From Brettanomyces bruxellensis (Eukaryota; Ascomycota; Pichiomycetes; Pichiales; Pichiaceae), in the NCBI RefSeq assembly GCF_011074885.1, contig NC_054689.1:124001-188000 (forward strand): a DNA stretch of 64,000 nucleotides, given 5' to 3'. Within the stretch, counting starts at the first letter, position 1, and every line of letters begins with the position of its first letter. The translations under genes were made by a program, and so were the position numbers. This document shows, piece by piece, positions 1-9,200 of the stretch. The notes beneath the pieces were generated by a model. It was given only the letters and a program-made list of their open reading frames with translations, was not told where the DNA came from and made no database searches.

Positions 1-434
1 CCATTTTCCGACGGATCCTGGTAGTTGATATCATCCACAAGGTTCTTTTCCACAACATGCTTCACAATCGCAAGTGATCCCACCTGCACCGAAAAATGGA
101 GGAGCTCTCTTTGTAATTGCAACAAACCCTCTTTTTTCGATGCTACTATCTGCCCAATCAACTTGTCCAACCTTCTCGTGTCTCCACTTCTAATGCAATC
201 AAGAAGTTTTAACTTTATCAATGGAACTGACACAGCTGCTCTTTGTTTTGCTGTTTCTGCAACTGCTGCCTTCTGCTTTGCCATTTTTGTTTCTTTCAAA
301 TCATCTATATTCGATTTATCTGCCTCCTTTTGTTTCTGCTTCTGGCTCTCTGCCTGGTTCGCCTTCATTTTTGATGTATCTGGCTCACCAATCACCAGAT
401 CACTTTTTTCCGACGCACGAACGCTTTGCGACAT
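1..434 (-). CDS. Ankyrin-repeat-like protein, N-terminal part (cut by window edge)
   Basis: This minus-strand reading frame starts at an ATG at 434 and stays open to the first base of the window, so only the first 144 codons are visible. The N-terminus (residues 1 to about 65) is hydrophilic and rich in Lys, Ala, Gln and Glu, like a linker. From about residue 75 the pattern becomes ankyrin-like: a helix with LLDCIRSGDTRRLDKLI, then LLHFSVQVGSLAIVKHVVEK, then DINYQDPSENG, which matches the loop that normally precedes TPLH in the next repeat. The plus-strand frames here are cysteine- and phenylalanine-rich shadows of this gene. I cannot name the yeast orthologue from the fragment. The coding assignment is fairly sure; the ankyrin call is a pattern match that the missing downstream part would settle. 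Confidence 0.6.
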   Translation of the reverse strand, partial: MSQSVRASEKSDLVIGEPDTSKMKANQAESQKQKQKEADKSNIDDLKETKMAKQKAAVAETAKQRAAVSVPLIKLKLLDCIRSGDTRRLDKLIGQIVASKKEGLLQLQRELLHFSVQVGSLAIVKHVVEKNLVDDINYQDPSEN

Positions 435-2290
435 TGTTGGCGTTTAGCACTGCGTGAATTCAAAATCAAGTTTCTATATATCAAGTTCAATGGTGTGATG
501 CGACTTTAATTTAGATGGATTAGTGCAAAATTGTCGACAAAGCTGAATTGAGTTGAGCCAAGAGAGAAACAAATGCGGAGATACGATAGGGAGAAAGAAA
601 TGGGGAATGAGAGAATAGGGAAGAGAGGGAGAAAAATTCGGAGGTGGGAAGAATAAAAAAATAGCGAGGCAGGTAAGTAGGGGTAGGAGGGAGTTGGAGG
701 AAAGTGACAAGTGGGAAAAAAATATGAATACACCACACCAATTTGAACTTTAAAAAAATGATTAATTAGTGGGGATTAATAATTCAGTGCGAGAAAATTA
801 GCTCTGGTACGAGCGGGTGCCATTTGGCGGAGGAAGTTTTTCCCGTGTTTCCGAATTAGAAAGCGGACGGAAGTTTCGGATGATAAAAGAAGAACATAGT
901 CGTAACAAGATCGAAATTCATATTAAGGAGGATATGCAGTTGAATCAAAGATCAATCGACCGCAAACGACATTCAAGAAATTCGTTTCTAGAGAGGCTGA
1001 GATATCGACAGGGAAGAAAAAGAAGCTATGGGATAATGTGGAGAAATACGGGATTATGTGAGGATTTATAATTAGAAACGACCGTAACGAAAACGTAAGA
1101 AAATGTAACAAAAATCTGGAAATATAAAGTAAGAAATGAAGTATAGTCTGGCAAGAAGTAAAAATAAAGACGATAAAGTAGAGGATGAAGTATAGTATAA
1201 AGTAGAGTATGAAGTGCTCATTATTAGATCCGCGAGAAGTATTTAGATAAGCTCACCAATATGGAAGGAAACTGATAATTAGAATTGGCAGGTGCCTTCT
1301 GATTCCACATTTGCTAGAGAAAAACCTCCAAAATTTTATCGAACAAATAAACAATACTCTATAAAGGATGAAATAAAGAAAAAAATAATGAAAGAAGCAG
1401 AGCAAACAATTTACTTCACATCGCGTATAATATCTGCAATTACGCTATACGAATCAAGAATCCTCCATCATTGAATAACTAACCATATTTAGTGTGATAT
1501 AAGCAGAGAGAGCGACTAGTACCGACTCACCATCTTATTGGTTTCTGATTAGTGCCTTAACTCTGTTGGTTAGAAGTAGAATAACAGAAATTATTTAAGC
1601 AAAATCATACATACTTCGACTAATTGCATATTGGTAACGCAAGTAGACTAAATCAAGCTTAAATTAAGAAACTGGGTGCATTGAGTAATGAGCGCGAAAA
1701 AAACAGGAGGGAAGACAGAGGGAGCAAAAAGTTAATGCACACGGTATTTATAATATTTCATAGGGAGACAATTTGTGATCATCTCGCGGTACAACCGACT
1801 CCACCGGGCATACCTCTCAAGGCAAAAATAAGATATAATTCGCGGTGACGGGAATGCTTCCCGGTAGAATCAGAGAAACTTAGCTGGGAACTGCTGGGTA
1901 CAAAAGGCCCCAGGTACCCAGACCTGCGGGATCCCAAGCCCAACAAAAAGAATAAAAAAAACCAACTAAAAGAAAGAGGAAAAATCGATTTGCAGTAATC
2001 AGCATTGTCAGTTTTACGAGTGGGAGATAGGATTTAGGAAGGCTTGTTCACGCTGGGTGAAATTTTATACCAGAAATACTTCGTACTTTTTGTATTAAAA
2101 AGAAATCAAAGGAGAAAGTAGGAATATAAAGGATATTCTTCTATTCGATAGTTGGTGTCAACAATTGGTGATATTTGGAAAGCGAATAAGCGATCTACAG
2201 ATAAGAGCAAGGAGACCTGCTTGAGATAAACACTGCACACATACATACATATATTTCACATTTATTTATCGGATATAACAGTCAGCTAAG
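435..2290. other. Long spacer, mostly without recognisable genes
   Basis: About 1.85 kb lies between the divergent ankyrin-like and DUF2470 genes. It is AT-rich and purine-biased on the plus strand (about 540-720 and 1080-1220). Short open frames here carry no family signature. The exception is a GC-rich, hairpin-forming block at 1838-1945, listed separately. No tRNA B box (GGTTCRANNCC) was found on either strand. Confidence 0.6.
1838..1945 (+). ncRNA. Candidate structured RNA, H/ACA-like layout
   Basis: In an AT-rich spacer, bases 1881-1940 contain 37 G or C out of 60. Hairpin 1 pairs CGGGAA (1849-1854) with TTCCCG (1858-1863) over a 3-base loop, inside a weak ATTC/GAAT stem (1838-1841 with 1867-1870). 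Hairpin 2 has an 8-bp perfect stem, CTGGGTAC (1894-1901) with GTACCCAG (1914-1921), inside an outer stem GCTGGGA (1883-1889) with TCCCAAGC (1932-1939, one bulge). The hinge contains AGAGAA (1872-1877), which fits the H box ANANNA, and an ACA (1943-1945) follows the second stem by three bases. This hairpin-hinge-hairpin-tail order is that of H/ACA snoRNAs. However, the spacing from the pockets to the boxes is not the usual 14-16 bases, so the class is uncertain. It could be another small RNA or a promoter element. Confidence 0.28.
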
Positions 2291-3007
2291 ATGGTTTCAC
2301 GCAAATCCAAAAAGGCAATCATCATTTCGAAATTCAACCGTAGATACAAGCATTGCATGGAGGATATTCTTAACTACTATGCTGATGTGGCTACACAGGA
2401 AAATGATATAGTGAAGATTCAGCTGAAGGATATTGATTTCGAACAGATGACTTTTAGCTTCCGCCATGAAATGGTCGAATTTGAAATATTGAAACCTGTC
2501 AGGTATGAAAATGACAAAGTGTGCAAAAATTGGGGTGAGGTGGAGTCTACTGTTGTGGATATGTGTCGTAAAGCTGCTGCTTCAAAGCATTTAAGTTCCA
2601 TCTGCTTGAAAAAAATCGTTTATCCGGACGGACCAATTGATCTACTTCTAGTTTTAGGTGTTTGTCTTCTATTTCTTGCTCGTTACCAGCCTGATTTCGT
2701 CTATGATACGCTTCTTTCGAAAATCCCGTATGTGGAAAAACTTAGGCCATGGAATACGGAAATGCTAATCGCAACCGCAATTATACACATTATTGAAATG
2801 TGGGTGTGCCTCCGCCCAAAGCTTACCTACTACAGGGTTCCTATTGATTATCAACTCGAATGGTATTGCTGTGCAATGCTAGATGGATACATGTCGGCCA
2901 ATCGTCTTGAAAGATACGTGAAACATATTAAAGGGCGTTACTTTAACTTCGAGGACGAGACTCTATCCATCGAGGCTCCTGTTGTTGACTCTGACTCGGA
3001 ATTATAA
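2291..3007 (+). CDS. DUF2470 / DUF4499-type membrane protein
   Basis: A 238-residue protein. Residues about 8-100 follow the DUF2470 pattern (IISKFNRRYKHCMEDILNYY, then KIQLKDIDFEQMTFSF, then a WGEVESTVVDMCRKA helix). Residues about 110-215 match the fungal C-terminal membrane module that usually accompanies it (KKIVYPDGPIDLLLVLG, hydrophobic 117-130, hydrophobic 157-173). DUF2470 occurs in haem-associated proteins such as HugZ, but fungal members of this two-domain type have no assigned reaction. The His of the usual HMNxDH start is replaced here (KFNRRY), which argues against a conserved metal or haem ligand at that spot. The tail is acidic (DSDSEL). Family membership is from recalled pattern; function is unknown. 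Confidence 0.7.
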   Translation: MVSRKSKKAIIISKFNRRYKHCMEDILNYYADVATQENDIVKIQLKDIDFEQMTFSFRHEMVEFEILKPVRYENDKVCKNWGEVESTVVDMCRKAAASKHLSSICLKKIVYPDGPIDLLLVLGVCLLFLARYQPDFVYDTLLSKIPYVEKLRPWNTEMLIATAIIHIIEMWVCLRPKLTYYRVPIDYQLEWYCCAMLDGYMSANRLERYVKHIKGRYFNFEDETLSIEAPVVDSDSEL

Positions 3008-3316
3008 AGCATTAGTATATCAATAATTGTGGATGTTGATGGAATGAATTGTAGCTTAACTGAGTTGATCTGAAGTTGACCGATACATAATTTTTTTTTT
3101 TTTTTTTTTTTTTGACAGCCGCGAAATCTCCGCTGGCTTACGTGTGAAATATTAATTTGACGAATTATGAAATAATGTACAGCGAGCCCATGATTATCAT
3201 TGAGGCTAACTACCTTATATTTTAGCCAAAGTGCTTCCACAAGAGTAATTTCCATTGTGCCATTTCTTTGATACTTATTAGATATCTTGCCAGGGTAGAA
3301 ATTTCGCATTACATCA

Positions 3317-3661
3317 ATGAAATCGTCTAATCGTCAGGAGTTTTCAGTAAGTACTTTCCGTTAACACGAACTCTTTCCATTTACAAAACACTAACATACC
3401 CAGAAACTCTTCAAACAAAGCGACTCATATGTTCCATTGGTGTCTTCTGAACACACTGGTGCATTATCATTGCTCTTTTGCCTTGTTGGTGTGCTAGCAT
3501 TAGTGGCATGCGTTTCATTACCGAATAGTGCTAACTCTAAGCGTCCACTTGGATCTGCAATCGGATCATTTATACAATACACATTTGTTGCAGCAATAGC
3601 ATCACTTTCAGTTGGCTTTGGTGAACTATTTCTTGCCTCATATGTTGGTGTTCATACCTAA
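3317..3661 (+). CDS. OST5: Oligosaccharyltransferase subunit Ost5 (spliced)
   Basis: Two exons: 3317-3346 and 3404-3661, with a 57-base intron (donor GTAAGT at 3347, branch CTAAC near 3391, acceptor CAG ending at 3403). The joined protein is about 95 residues. The start is MKSSNRQEFSKLFKQSDSY, followed by PLVSSEHTGALSLLF and two membrane helices, and it ends ELFLASYVGVHT. This matches yeast Ost5 (human TMEM258): FQPF/YVPLV before helix 1, and an FGVYV-like end after helix 2. Ost5 sits with Ost1 in the ER oligosaccharyltransferase that transfers the dolichol-linked glycan to asparagine. Without the intron the first ten codons are lost and no ATG precedes the conserved part, so the splice decides the start. 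Ost5 is normally 80-90 residues, so the length fits. Confidence 0.82.
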
Positions 3662-3833
3662 GCAATTTGCTTTGGAGTTTTTAATACGATCACTTGTTCT
3701 ACGAGAACTTTTATTACGATGAATTAATTACCCAGGCCAGTACACCGGTAGCTTCCTTTTCTTTATTTATAAATACATAAATAGAAAAGAAAAAGAGAAT
3801 GACGGCGAAAACAATATACGGATCGGTGGATAT

Positions 3834-4538
3834 TCACGTCTGCTTTTCATGCTTTCCTTTATTTTTCCAGTCCAAGTAGTAATACTCGTAGATCTTGCGC
3901 CTGTAAATGGCATAGAAGCATGGGAGATAGAAAATGGCCAAAACTCGGATGGTTGTTTTGATCTCGGTACTGTAACCGTTCAAAATATCGTAGTAGGAAT
4001 CAAATTGCAAGGCGGTGAATAGCAAAATGAGCTCACACACAGTCTGCACTGGAACAAGAATTGTATAGCTGAGCTTTTTGATGGCCCTGAGAATTCGATG
4101 ATGACGTCCAAACGTGCGAACCTTATAAAAGTTGTAATAGCATCTGATAGACTCAAGAAGCGATTCCGCGTATATTAAAGTGGCAAATGCTTTGCATCGA
4201 GCTGAACGTGGGTAGCTGAGGATGACTGCTGATGTGATAAATCGTTCTAAACACGTAAAAAAAAGTGGCATAGGCCGAGGAACGGAAAATGCTGTTGAAG
4301 AAGCTACTTTTCCGAATATAGTGACATAGTCAAACAAATCGATGAGTACGGTACCAAAATTGACTGTGAGAAAGAAGTCGGCAATGCCTCCAGGAAGAAA
4401 TCGGATGCCGATTAGTGGAAGGAGTACCAACAAACGGGCATTGACGGCTGTCCATAACACGCAGCATGCTATATCTGATACCAGAAGGAAAAGCTGTGTG
4501 TTGTTGTATCTGGGCCCAGTTTGCACTCTGTTCGGCAT
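3834..4538 (-). CDS. PHS1-like 3-hydroxyacyl-CoA dehydratase homologue lacking catalytic Tyr
   Basis: A 234-residue multi-pass membrane protein with the layout of the Phs1/HACD (PTPLA) family, which dehydrates 3-hydroxyacyl-CoA in very-long-chain fatty acid elongation in the ER. Diagnostic stretches are YAESLLESIRCYYNFYK (family: SITEIVRYxYY) at about 123-139 and ILVPVQTVCELILLF at 160-174, equivalent to ILYPTGVASELRIIY of yeast Phs1. In that second motif the family's catalytic Tyr (Tyr149 in yeast) is Val162 here, while the catalytic Glu (Glu156) is kept as Glu169. Hydrophobic segments lie at about 15-45, 52-75, 115-137, 157-180 and 194-212. The missing Tyr suggests a paralogue with altered or no activity. 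A canonical PHS1 must exist elsewhere, since the gene is essential in yeast. The family call is strong; loss of activity is inference. Confidence 0.7.
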   Translation of the reverse strand: MPNRVQTGPRYNNTQLFLLVSDIACCVLWTAVNARLLVLLPLIGIRFLPGGIADFFLTVNFGTVLIDLFDYVTIFGKVASSTAFSVPRPMPLFFTCLERFITSAVILSYPRSARCKAFATLIYAESLLESIRCYYNFYKVRTFGRHHRILRAIKKLSYTILVPVQTVCELILLFTALQFDSYYDILNGYSTEIKTTIRVLAIFYLPCFYAIYRRKIYEYYYLDWKNKGKHEKQT

Positions 4539-4826
4539 GATTAGAAGTGTAAATAAAATATATCGCTTTAATATATGACCGCTTCACTTTCGGTGAAGTC
4601 TTTGTTTGCAGTCTTGAAGCTTTCGAGGAGTAGGTGAGATTAATGTGAATGCTTAATGACAGGCATCTCATTTGGAGAGAGAGAGAAAAAAAAAAAACGC
4701 GATAGTTGATCTGAAAATTCCAGAATTGGCATTTCTTTATTCGATTATTTTCTTCTGCTTCTGTTTAATGCTATAGGTCATCTTTCAAATTATCGTTACG
4801 GTGGCCTGCAAATTATCACGAAGAAA

Positions 4827-5930
4827 ATGAAGATGCGGAACCTGATTTACATCTGGCTTTTCGTTTTGTCGGCGGCATGTTTTGCGTCGCAATTCAGCCC
4901 TGAAGATGAGGAGATCTTTGCAGTTCAATCGAAGCTAGTAGAAGAATCAGGCAAAAAAGACTACAATTTCTACAAATTCCTTCGATTGCCAAAAGGCCCA
5001 AAATCAGGAAGTGCAGAGATCGAGAAGCATTACAAGCAGTTGGCCAGAAAATGGCACCCGGACAAGTTTAGGGATGCAATGAAGAAAAAAAGAGCAGAGA
5101 TGCGTTTTCAGAAACTATCATTGGTGATTGGAATTCTAAGAAACCACGAGAAGAAGCAGAGATATGACTATTATCTTAATCGGGAATTCCCTCGGTACAA
5201 CGAGAAAACCGGTGAATATACTTTTGGCCACCGCATTAAACCAACTTTGGTGGCAGCAGTGTGTATTGTGATGTTTTTGGTTTCTGTGTTTCAATACATT
5301 ATTCTAAGTGTCAATCGCAGACAGTCACAGAAAAGGATGGGACAATTAGTGAATAACGTGCGTATGGAAGCGGCTGAATACCAACAGGGAGATTCTGCGG
5401 CGGCAGGAGGATCAATTCCTTCATTTAAGACGGAAATCGTTCATTATAACAACAAGCTTTTTGTTGTGAAGCCAGACACAAGTGTTTGGTACTACAACAA
5501 GCCACTTCCGACACCGGAGGATGTGAAAAGCAGCTACCAGGAGCTTTCGGAGGCTTTTGAAATGAAGAAAGAGGAGAAAGTTCAGGGAAATAGACGTTCC
5601 AGAAGAGCTGCATTAAAGAAAAGAAAGAAAGATGAGGAATCTGAGGAAAATGAGCAACAGAGAAAGCAGGAGGAGTTGCCATTAGTTAAGGTGGAGGTGG
5701 ATGATGTGGAGCCTGTGAAGCTTACACAGTTGGTTTTGGTGAAGTTGCTTATTCTGCCATTTAAAGTAGTCGGAAGCATATTTAAGAGTGGGGAAAAGAC
5801 ACGTGAAGATAAAAAGGAGTCTCCTAAGCCTAATAGACAGGGAAATTTGGATGAGGTAAAAAACGGCAAGGTTAAGTTGGATAGTGGAATTGTGATAGGA
5901 GGCCGGAAAGGGCGGAAAGGCCGGAGATAG
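4827..5930 (+). CDS. ERJ5: ER membrane J-domain protein Erj5
   Basis: A 367-residue type I membrane protein. Residues 1-20 form a signal peptide (hydrophobic core IYIWLFVLSAACFA). Residues about 45-116 form a J domain with the HPD triad at 77-79 in ARKWHPDKF, preceded by YNFYKFLRL and followed by LRNHEKKQRYDYYL. A single membrane helix spans about 138-162. The rest is cytosolic, charged and Lys-rich, with a very basic end (GGRKGRKGRR). In yeast Erj5 the J domain faces the ER lumen, where it should stimulate the Hsp70 Kar2 and help folding homeostasis. Length is longer than the S. cerevisiae protein (about 295) because of the charged tail. The first of two near-adjacent Met codons is used; Met3 is an equally good start. 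Confidence 0.87.
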   Translation: MKMRNLIYIWLFVLSAACFASQFSPEDEEIFAVQSKLVEESGKKDYNFYKFLRLPKGPKSGSAEIEKHYKQLARKWHPDKFRDAMKKKRAEMRFQKLSLVIGILRNHEKKQRYDYYLNREFPRYNEKTGEYTFGHRIKPTLVAAVCIVMFLVSVFQYIILSVNRRQSQKRMGQLVNNVRMEAAEYQQGDSAAAGGSIPSFKTEIVHYNNKLFVVKPDTSVWYYNKPLPTPEDVKSSYQELSEAFEMKKEEKVQGNRRSRRAALKKRKKDEESEENEQQRKQEELPLVKVEVDDVEPVKLTQLVLVKLLILPFKVVGSIFKSGEKTREDKKESPKPNRQGNLDEVKNGKVKLDSGIVIGGRKGRKGRR

Positions 5931-6295
5931 TTGAAATACGTAAATGGAGGGAGTGAGAAAGAGAAGATGGGTAACGAGAGTAGTGAGAGATAGTAATAAA
6001 AGTGATAACGATAAAGATAACATGGATATAGTAGCGTGATAGAAATAATGATGTGAAATTTAGTCATAGTAGGGCAATAGGAATATTGCGTAGTTAAGTT
6101 ATCGTAACGCAATAGAAATATTGCCTAGTTAAGTCATAGTAGTACTAGTCATAGCATAATAATAATGATAATAACAATGAAATTAAAAAAAAAACATAGA
6201 AAAACAACCGTCAGAAACACAGCAACTCTCAGTAGAAAGCAGAGAAAGATAAATAAAGCAAATTCCTCAATTGCTCATGTGAATCGTGGCAGCCA
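5931..6295. other. Spacer between convergent ERJ5 and SAPS genes
   Basis: This 365-base spacer should hold the 3' untranslated regions and polyadenylation signals of both convergent genes. Its notable content is a 35-bp direct repeat that forms short hairpins (6063-6142, listed separately). The rest is AT-rich with runs of A. Confidence 0.6.
6063..6142 (+). repeat. 35-bp direct repeat with tetraloop hairpins, 3' of ERJ5
   Basis: Unit 1 is 6063-6097 and unit 2 is 6098-6132, with the start of a third copy at 6133-6142 (GTCATAGTAG). Each full unit contains a 6-bp perfect stem: GCAATA (6074-6079) with TATTGC (6084-6089) around loop GGAA, and GCAATA (6109-6114) with TATTGC (6119-6124) around loop GAAA. 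Both loops are GNRA tetraloops in the sense of ERJ5 mRNA. The repeat lies 133-212 bases after the ERJ5 stop. Confidence 0.7.
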
Positions 6296-9200
6296 TCAAT
6301 TAGCATTATTAGGTTCGTTAGAATCATCAAGATCGTAAGCATCCGCATGGTGGCCTGCCATTGGGCGCAGGTCGCCTCCACTCAAGCCATCATCGTCCAG
6401 CTGATCGTCATAGTCTGCATAATCGGCATAGCCAGAACCGTACACTCTTTGCGTACGTGGTTTTTCTGGTGCCGTATTTTCTTGGACATCGTCTATTATT
6501 GCATTTTCGTCACTGCCAGTGCTGTCTACCAGGCTTTGCACGGTAGATACCACTGGGGTTCCCTCGGGATCGCCGGCGGCATTATAGTCCTGGCTTAGCT
6601 CGCTTCTTCTTCTTCTTCTTCTTCTTCTTTGCACACCGTTTTTTTCACCTGCAACAGGTTCCGGGTTATCGAGCTGCTCATTTTCCTCATCATCACCTTC
6701 AGCCTCCTCATTTATCACCGGGACGGGTCGGCGGAACTCCTCACTGTCCCCGTTGTCGAGAATAATGGCATCTTCATTGGTGGGCGGAGAGGAGATGGGG
6801 ATGCCGTCCTCGGAGATAGCCGGTGTGTCGATCGACGTGTCGCCAGCGGCCAGGTCGCTCGGGTTGCCGAGCACCTTGTTGTACATCGAGTTGAGGTCTT
6901 TCAAAGTGGTGGCCACAAAGTTGTTCCAGTCGTCAAAGCGGCCGCTCTCGAAAATCTGCTCGTAGAGCGTGTTGAAGACATAAAAGGAGGATTTACGGTA
7001 GAAGATGGAGCTGGAATCGGATTCCTCCTTCAACAAAGTGAAAGTCTGGTCATCGCGGGCGATGCCAAAGTTCTCCACGTAGTTTTGGAACTTGTGGACC
7101 TCCTCGGCGATCAATGTGAGGTGGCCCATGTATCCCAGTTTGAAGTTTGAGGCGGCTTCTTTTTGCTCCGAGAGTTTGTAGCAGAAGAGAATGTACTTTG
7201 GAAGGTTGAAGAAGCCTGGGAATTCGTTGTTTGCAACATAATCGCAGTGGTGGCTAGTTGGGCCATCTGAGAAATGGTCAAAGTCCCCAAACAGCGACCA
7301 GATAAGCACCTTGTTGAGCGAGAGATTGTCATCGTAACGCGTTTCCTCCTGGTTCGAGGCCTGGTCCTCGTCCCAGTTTGCAAGCCTACCGTTGAAAATC
7401 TGCTGGACCAAGTCGAAAACCACGTTGTGCATGAAGTTATTCCATGGGAATCGGTGCATCTTTAATGCAATCAGTGGGATTGCATGCGTCTGCAACAGCC
7501 GGAGCTTGAAGAAGTTGCCGATTGACAAGTCGGAGGGGATTTCGACGTACGACGCGTCGGTCCGCGACTCCTCCTCCGCTTGCAGGCTGAGATTCTGCAT
7601 TCCAGACACAAGCCGTGAATTATCACCAATGTAATCACTCAGGGCATCGCTAACGAGACTTTCGGTATGGCGAACGTCCCGCCACTGGTCACGCCTGTAC
7701 ACCAGACGGTCGAGGTCGATCGACTTGTTCATGAGGATCATGTTCGAGCAATGCAAAAGCTCTGCGATCAACTCCATCACTTTAAACCGCTCGTATTTCA
7801 ACGGTTCGATTTTCTCGCCACTGGCAGTAGGAGTCAGTTCAATTTGCCTGATTGTAACATACTTGTCTGTGAGATAGGTCTGGACAATTTCGTCGAGCCT
7901 TAGCGAAAACAGCTTGAGCATCACGCCCAAGTACACGGGGTCCCGGGAGCTGGGCATGCGTGACTGCACAGCCTTGGCACCGCCTTGCTCGATATCTTGC
8001 ACCGCCTTGACACCGCCTTGCTCATTCTTTTGCACAGCCTTTGCACCGCCTTGCTCATTCTCTTGCACAGCCCTGGCACCGCCCTGCTCCGCACCTCTCT
8101 CCTCGACCTCTTCCGCACATCCAATCCAGTCGAACTCGTCATAGTCAGAGTTGTTTTTACGGATCACCTCGATCACCACAGAAACAACTGTAACCAGCCC
8201 ATAATGACCGCGGTTTATCACTATGTCAAGCATTTGCTCAACACATGGTCTTGACACAAGTTGGCGGGTCAGATCGTTAGGTCCAACATTTGGATTGTTG
8301 GCCTGAAGCATGTTTTGCTGGTCTGGGTCAGCAGGCTCACCAAATTCGTTCAGCTGCTGGCCTCCGGTAGCCATTGCCGGGTCATCCCAGAATCCAACAT
8401 TGGAACTTATCCCAACGATGCCGTTAAGCAAGTTGCAGAGGTTATCCTGGACCTGGTGGTCTCGATAGTGTATGCGGCAGAGATCAAACAGCCTCAGGAC
8501 CAAGTTCTGGTCCAGTAAGATGTCTATCAAGCCGTTCGGGCTGTATGGCTTGTCTGTGGAGATGAGACGAACAAGCAAGTCGCATGCAGTTGCAGAGTAA
8601 GGAATAAGTGCAAGGAATTGGTCTGTCAAGGGGCGGTGGGATTGCTCGAAGCGGATGAAGTTCATGAGCTCATTCATGTTCATTGCAGCCATGTCGTCGA
8701 CCAGCTTGAGGAAGTTGTTCAGCAGTAGAAGCGAGTGGTTGTCTTTAAATCGCATTCTCTCGTACTGCTCCTCGTCTATGAGTGGTCTTCCGTTGAGATC
8801 GGTTACTTCAGTTGAGTCCGAGTAGATCGACGGGACGTCATTCGAGGAATCGTCCCCATCGTCATCGATGTCGATATCATCCGAGTTGACATCTTCATCA
8901 ATGTTCTTCTTAAAACTTTCCTTAATGCTGCCCTTCGCACTCTCCTTCATATCGTCCTTTGCATCAACATCATCGTCCACATTGGCACTCACACTCTTAA
9001 AGTAGTACTCAACTCCCTTATCGAAGAATCCTCGCCACAATCGCGTCATCAACGTCCGTGAAGCCATCAAATTGCCTAGGATGTTCGTGTTTGGAAGAAT
9101 CAGGATCTCGCTACACACAGAAGCCCTCTGCAGTGCTTTCTCAAGCATAGTCAGTCTTTCTTCGCCTTCTGCACCATCTGGCTCACCGTCTGTGTCCTCA

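Noticed and set aside
817..1071. 84-codon open frame
   Set aside because: Lys/Arg-rich chance frame in purine-biased spacer, with no family motif.
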